Source: Cryomorphaceae bacterium
Lineage (GTDB): Bacteria; Bacteroidota; Bacteroidia; Flavobacteriales; Schleiferiaceae
Assembly (NCBI GenBank): GCA_022565745.1
Contig: JAIUMB010000021.1
Location: 1-19,903 of the forward strand
DNA: 19,903 nucleotides
Direction: 5' to 3'
Part shown: positions 15,528 through 19,903 of the stretch, piece by piece
How positions within the stretch are numbered: the stretch's first letter is position 1
Layout: every line of letters begins with the position of its first letter
Notes under the pieces: generated by a model
Database searches by the model: none
Told to the model about the DNA's origin: nothing
Seen by the model: only the letters and a program-made list of their open reading frames with translations
Made by a program: the position numbers and the translations under genes

Positions 15528-17798
15528 ATGCATAGACAGCAAACACAGTCACTGGTTTTTTTACGGATAAAAAAGACCATCTACGCGTGTTTATCGCTGC
15601 TTCTAATTGGATTTTTACTGAGCTCTTGCCGGTCGGTTCGTCAGGTACAACCGGGCGATCGCGCCTTGTGGGAAACCACCTTGCTCATCAACGGCAAAAA
15701 AAGCAACAACCGCGAAGCATGGGCCGTCATTCGCCAACAACCTGCACCGCGAAAACTCTTTGGATACAAGCCTGTCATAGTAGACACCGCACTGGCCATT
15801 CGATCTGCCCAGCAACTGCAGCAGTTTGCCATCAACCAAGGCTACTTCCGCGCCAATGCGCATTATACCTATGAAGAAACCGGCGACAAAAGAGCCGCCA
15901 TCACTTATCACATCGAAACCGGTCCGCGATTTTTCATCAAAAACATCGACTACGAGATAGATGATGCACAGCTGAATCGGCTTCAAGAACGCACATCAGG
16001 AAGAAGGCGCATTTCCACAGGAAACCCCTTTGTGTTATCTGAAATGGAGGCTGAAAGAGAACGATTGACCACCTTATTTCGCAACAACGGCTATTTTGGT
16101 TTTCCCCGTGATCGCATTCGCTTTACCATTGACACCCTGAGCGAACCGCTCCAAATTGACTTGAAAATACTCATTCCCAACCCACGTGAACGCGTCGGTG
16201 ATTCATTGGTGTCAAAACCACCCGTACCAAATATCATTTCACAAATTGTCATCAACCCCGATTATCGCATTCGCAACAAAAAAGCCGATACTGTCAACTT
16301 TCTTGGATATAACCTACTTTACGAAAACAAAGACTCCATTTGGATAGCACCCCGCGTGCTTACCGATGTATTAGAGTTCTCCTCCGGTTCAACCTATCGC
16401 GAAAACCGCATCAAAAACTCCTACCAGCACATCAATCGACTGCGGATGTTCAGCAGCACCGAAATCAACTTTCGTGCAGACGAAAGCGATACCACCGGAA
16501 GAAACATCGTGGCCAACATCTCCCTAATTCCTTTACCCAGAAGGAGTTTCACCGCCGAAGTAGAAGCGCTGACTACCGCGGCACAATTGGGAACCAACGC
16601 CAATATAGGCTGGATCAATCGCAATGCCTTTGGCGGCGGAGAAAACCTCAGCGTTAGACTGCGCGGGGGTATCGAGTCACAAGCCATTGGTGAGTTGGCT
16701 ACCGACCAATTCTTCAACACCTTTGAGCTCAGCGCAGAAGCCTCATTGCTCTTTCCCCGGTTTTTGCTGCCATTTAACACCATAGGCATTATCCCTAAGC
16801 GCATGCAACCCCGAACGCGCATGCTGCTTTCAGCCGGTCGACAAAGCCGTGTGGAATTTGACCGTATCCTTTACCGTGGAACACTGGGATATATTTGGCA
16901 ACAAGACTTGGAGCAAACCCACATGATCGACCTTTTTGATGTCAATGTTGTGCAAATCAGTCAGCTACGAGATGAGTTTTTACAAAACCTCAACTTTCTA
17001 TTTGGCTTTAGAAATACCTTTATCAGTTCTACGCGATATACCTACACCTACAACAACCAACTTACCAGCAATAAGCCACTAAAGTTCTTTTTTCGCGGCA
17101 TGGTAGAAGTGGCCGGCAATACCTTGTCTGCCATGGATGCTGTAAGTGGATTTCCCACCGATAGTTTGGGTGCCGGTGAAGTCTTAGGCATCAATTACGC
17201 CCAATACATCAAGGCCGAAATTGATTACCGTCAGTTTTGGAGATTAACACCCAAATCTACACTTGTATGGCGGGCATTTTTTGGATATACCCGCGCCTAC
17301 GGAAACAGCATTGACCCGGTATTTGGATATCAGCCGCCCTTTGAAAAGCGCTACTTTGCCGGTGGTAATAACGACATCCGGGCGTTTTTGCCCTACCGAC
17401 TTGGGCCGGGTAACAACCAAGGTGCCGACACCTTATTCAACACTGCGCCCATTAAATTGATGACCAATTTGGAATATCGCTTTCCCGTGTATCAAAAGTT
17501 CAAAGGCGCGGTATTTTTAGACGCCGGTAATATTTACTACGAAAACCTCCGCTTGCCCGATGGCAGTCGCGTAGCCGATGAAAACCCGGAGTATGTATTG
17601 CGTTGGGAAACCCTACTGGAGAGTCTTGCACTCGGTTCCGGTGTTGGTATTCGCTACGACTTCGGATTTTTTGTGGTACGACTCGACGCGGCCTACCCCT
17701 TGTACAACCCCAACGAACCTGTGGGCAACCGCTTCATCACCGACGATTTGCGCTTCAGTAGAATTGCCTGGAATGTGGCATTGGGGTATCCGTTTTAA
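15528..17798 (+). CDS. tamL: TamL-like BamA/TamA-family outer-membrane lipoprotein
   Basis: An Omp85-superfamily protein, 756 residues, expected in the outer membrane as a beta-barrel assembly/insertion factor. Unlike proteobacterial TamA it has a lipoprotein signal (hydrophobic stretch ending LLSSC, Cys34), the hallmark of Bacteroidota TamL. POTRA-like segments follow (for example QQLQQFAINQGYFRANA, then GPRFFIKNIDYEI, and ENRIKNSYQHINRLRMFSS). The barrel contains the GGNNDIRAFLPYRLGPG loop (from 612), matching the conserved Omp85 loop-6 RGF-type motif, and ends NVALGYPF with a terminal Phe. It starts directly after the mutase stop, with no gap, so translation may be coupled, although the functions are unrelated. 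A tamB gene, a frequent neighbour, is not in the window. No in-frame ATG other than 15528 fits the signal peptide. Confidence 0.88.
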   Translation: MHRQQTQSLVFLRIKKTIYACLSLLLIGFLLSSCRSVRQVQPGDRALWETTLLINGKKSNNREAWAVIRQQPAPRKLFGYKPVIVDTALAIRSAQQLQQFAINQGYFRANAHYTYEETGDKRAAITYHIETGPRFFIKNIDYEIDDAQLNRLQERTSGRRRISTGNPFVLSEMEAERERLTTLFRNNGYFGFPRDRIRFTIDTLSEPLQIDLKILIPNPRERVGDSLVSKPPVPNIISQIVINPDYRIRNKKADTVNFLGYNLLYENKDSIWIAPRVLTDVLEFSSGSTYRENRIKNSYQHINRLRMFSSTEINFRADESDTTGRNIVANISLIPLPRRSFTAEVEALTTAAQLGTNANIGWINRNAFGGGENLSVRLRGGIESQAIGELATDQFFNTFELSAEASLLFPRFLLPFNTIGIIPKRMQPRTRMLLSAGRQSRVEFDRILYRGTLGYIWQQDLEQTHMIDLFDVNVVQISQLRDEFLQNLNFLFGFRNTFISSTRYTYTYNNQLTSNKPLKFFFRGMVEVAGNTLSAMDAVSGFPTDSLGAGEVLGINYAQYIKAEIDYRQFWRLTPKSTLVWRAFFGYTRAYGNSIDPVFGYQPPFEKRYFAGGNNDIRAFLPYRLGPGNNQGADTLFNTAPIKLMTNLEYRFPVYQKFKGAVFLDAGNIYYENLRLPDGSRVADENPEYVLRWETLLESLALGSGVGIRYDFGFFVVRLDAAYPLYNPNEPVGNRFITDDLRFSRIAWNVALGYPF

Positions 17799-18008
17799 TT
17801 TATCGCTCTTTAGGATTTAAAACAAAAATAATTAATCTCTCTCCAAGCCTTTATTTAACTTACTTTACAACACTTTATTGGTCTTTTTAAACTCATATCT
17901 ATTGATTTTCATATGTTAAATTTTTGTTTTATAAAATATTTGTTTATATGTTTGACGAGATTTTACTAATTTTTAATACTTTTCAATTATGAAAACCACT
18001 AATTTTCA

Positions 18009-18048
18009 ACGGCCAAACGGCCAAACGGCCAAACGGCCAAACGGCCAA
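18009..18048 (+). repeat. Five perfect 8-bp tandem repeats before a start codon
   Basis: ACGGCCAA is repeated five times without error, and the ATG of the next gene follows at once at 18049. The repeat is GC-rich within an AT-rich region. Eight is not a multiple of three, so a change in copy number would move an upstream in-frame ATG (17989) out of frame with the gene while leaving the 18049 ATG usable. It may act as a slippage-prone contingency repeat. Confidence 0.9.
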
Positions 18049-19903
18049 ATGAGAAAAAGCAAGCCCTTTATCATAAACATTTTTATGTTAATGTTACTTA
18101 CCTCATTTCTGCCAAAGTTATTTGCACAAAGTAACATTGAAACCGCCTATGTTGAAGTATTGCCTTATGAACTATTTGGAAACGGAGATGATTATGAGTT
18201 TAATACGCAAAGCTCACTTCAAGACAACTATTTGTTTAGGTGGCCGCTTCCATTTGTCCCTGGAGACGTAAATATTAAAGTCAGGATTCACTATATTAAT
18301 GCTGCTGGCAACACTGTGCCTACCCAAATTATATCTTCAGCCAAACAGAATGCAGTTGATATTTTTGCTGAAAGAAATATTAATATCACTTTTCAATCAG
18401 AACGTATCCACCAAGCACAGGATTGGGAACCAATCAATGGAACACAATTTCCGATTGGAATTCTACATGATGATTTTTTTAATAACAACCCGCCTATTAC
18501 GCCATTTGAAAGCGATGAAATTCATATTGCTATTTTTGATAAGGATTACATACTTCATCCTGCAAACAATAAAATGCCTTATATTATGGCGGGTCAAAAT
18601 AATCCAAACCACCAATACCCAAGAGTAAATGTTTTTTGGGAAAGAATTCCTACTAGAAAGATTTCAATAGCATACCCAAATATTTTAATTACTGGAGGGC
18701 AAAGTTTTGACTATTTTGGGCCATTTGATGAAGAAAAAATCATTAACGCCTCAATAACTGGTGGGCTTGGCTCTTCTTTGGGATTAATTCCATTAAACCT
18801 TTCAGCCCCAATTGGTGCTAATAATTTAAGTACTTTCATCCAAAGTGAAACTAATATAAACTGTAACATTGCTGGTGACTTTTTATGTGACACAAAACCA
18901 TATAATGGTTTTACAAACAATCACTTCGACCCTAATAGTTGCTCGTTTTTTCCGTCAAGCACTAATTTGGTTGCTCCTTCAACTAACATAATGGCATATC
19001 ATGCAGCAGAATATGGATGCATAGACCACCTAACTGAAGAACAAGCTAGAAAAATTAGATACGTGTTATCTAATGATTCCGAATTACACGGTTGCTTAAC
19101 ACAAAACTCCACTCTACTTTTTGATAATTTTGAAATCACCCCAATAAGGACAGTAATTACTCAAAATACAACCTGGACAAAACCAGCCGCTCTTCATATC
19201 CTTGAAGTTGAGGAGGGTGCTGTTTTTACGACCGAATCAAGTATTGATTTTGCACCAGGATATATGTCCACAGTAAATCCGCTATTTGACTATGATATTT
19301 ATAGATGGGCTGACTATTCTAATGGCTACAATCAAGAAATAAATTTTGACCACGAAACAAAAGACGATGTGCATACTGCATGGTGTCGTGTGGCTCCTGC
19401 ATCCAGATTAAACGTTTATGGAGGCTCTCTTAACAGTTACTATTCCCACTGGCCTTGGCAAGGCATCACTGCAGAAGGCAATAGATCACAGCCTCAAACA
19501 CAAGCACACCAAGCCGTTGTACATCTCGACAACGCAACCATTAGAATGGCACATGAAGCCATTATGCCCAATGCCCATGTCACTTTTGGAGTGTATCAAG
19601 ATCCTTTTCAAAGGATAAGCTCTACCACTGGCTCATATGTCCTTGCTTTTGACACAGACTTTATCAATTGCCGACGTGTTATTGGATTTAGAAAATATGC
19701 CAATATGCGCAATATTGGTGGCACCCCAAGAGAGCTAAATAATTTGTCGCATTTTACAAGGTGTAATATTATTCACAACGATGATTATCGATTTAAAAGT
19801 ATTCCTTTAGGCATCACCATGCACATGGTAAAAGGTGTTAATATTTTAGGTTGTAAGTTTGAAAATACAATTTCTAATGATGTTTTTTATCCTCTAAGCA
19901 ACA
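18049..19903 (+). CDS. Secreted protein with degenerate M43-like metalloprotease domain and beta-helix (3' end outside window)
   Basis: The frame is open from 18049 to the window edge (618 codons). A Sec signal peptide (RKSK, hydrophobic core, LFA cleavage after Ala26) exports it. Residues about 75-345 follow the order of an M43/pappalysin metalloprotease: a NINITF segment, the active-site region, GDFLCDT, the Met-turn NIMAY (Met315) and LTEEQARKIR. But the zinc motif HExxHxxGLxH reads GGLGSSLGLIP (238-248), so the ligand histidines and catalytic Glu are lost. It is probably a pseudoprotease. From about residue 370 the sequence (TTW, WPWQGI at 468-473, VVHLDNATIRMAHEA, FINCRRVIGF) resembles right-handed beta-helix repeats of large Bacteroidota surface proteins. 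A C-terminal type IX secretion signal may lie beyond the window. Base composition is AT-richer than its neighbours. The alternative start at 17989 adds 20 repeat-encoded residues and is less likely. Confidence 0.75.
   Translation, partial: MRKSKPFIINIFMLMLLTSFLPKLFAQSNIETAYVEVLPYELFGNGDDYEFNTQSSLQDNYLFRWPLPFVPGDVNIKVRIHYINAAGNTVPTQIISSAKQNAVDIFAERNINITFQSERIHQAQDWEPINGTQFPIGILHDDFFNNNPPITPFESDEIHIAIFDKDYILHPANNKMPYIMAGQNNPNHQYPRVNVFWERIPTRKISIAYPNILITGGQSFDYFGPFDEEKIINASITGGLGSSLGLIPLNLSAPIGANNLSTFIQSETNINCNIAGDFLCDTKPYNGFTNNHFDPNSCSFFPSSTNLVAPSTNIMAYHAAEYGCIDHLTEEQARKIRYVLSNDSELHGCLTQNSTLLFDNFEITPIRTVITQNTTWTKPAALHILEVEEGAVFTTESSIDFAPGYMSTVNPLFDYDIYRWADYSNGYNQEINFDHETKDDVHTAWCRVAPASRLNVYGGSLNSYYSHWPWQGITAEGNRSQPQTQAHQAVVHLDNATIRMAHEAIMPNAHVTFGVYQDPFQRISSTTGSYVLAFDTDFINCRRVIGFRKYANMRNIGGTPRELNNLSHFTRCNIIHNDDYRFKSIPLGITMHMVKGVNILGCKFENTISNDVFYPLSN

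Noticed and set aside
17989..18048. Upstream in-frame ATG as the start of the terminal secreted protein
   Set aside because: It would put 20 repeat-encoded residues before a complete signal peptide that begins naturally at 18049. It is kept only as a possible alternative start.
18299..18628. Plus-strand 109-codon open frame in another frame of the terminal gene
   Set aside because: The main frame is open for 618 codons with a signal peptide and domain motifs; this frame is a shadow.
18751..18790. Frameshift as the cause of the lost HExxH motif
   Set aside because: The frame is open with protein-like sequence on both sides, and the LG and LGL residues around the lost ligands are preserved in the same frame.

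Overview
The window looks like a chromosomal segment of a Bacteroidota bacterium, probably Flavobacteriales-like. Four signs support this: recurrent promoters of the Bacteroidota type (TTTG, an 18-21 nt spacer, then TAnnTTTG) ahead of rimP, tRNA-Gln and other genes; general lack of Shine-Dalgarno motifs; a TamL-type Omp85 lipoprotein and a DUF2490 protein; and a secreted metalloprotease-like/beta-helix protein of a kind common in this phylum. No phage or transposase gene is visible.

Layout. 1-420 is gene-free, with small repeats and a promoter. 421-5610 is a tight plus-strand cluster: CoA-transferase subunit A, a CotH-like lipoprotein, CoA-transferase subunit B, and a P2-type cation ATPase. 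The CotH gene separates two subunits that normally lie side by side. 5710-11496 is the conserved rimP-nusA-infB translation/transcription operon plus an extended-SDR oxidoreductase. It starts from a strong promoter followed at once by a terminator-like hairpin. 11493-12535 carries two minus-strand genes, a small lipoprotein and a DUF2490 protein. 12715-12879 is tRNA-Gln(TTG) with promoter and terminator. 12834-13248 is a repeat-rich gene-free island: a nested 133-bp palindrome abutting the tRNA, then two copies of a structured ~90-100 bp repeat. 13392-17798 encodes the large subunit of methylmalonyl-CoA mutase followed directly by TamL. 17799-19903 is AT-richer. It holds five perfect 8-bp tandem repeats ending exactly at the start codon of a large secreted protein that runs off the window.

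How the genes relate. RimP (30S maturation), NusA (elongation/termination) and IF-2 (initiation) are a classic co-regulated set, and the leader hairpin suggests attenuation, possibly through NusA itself. The CoA-transferase (ketone-body/acetoacetate use with succinyl-CoA) and the mutase (succinyl-CoA/methylmalonyl-CoA) meet at succinyl-CoA but are not in one operon. TamL acts in outer-membrane protein assembly.

The most unusual item is the terminal protein. It keeps the outline of an M43/pappalysin metalloprotease domain, but the HExxH zinc site reads GGLGS and the third histidine is proline. It therefore looks like a pseudoprotease fused to a beta-helix, behind a possible slippage-prone repeat.
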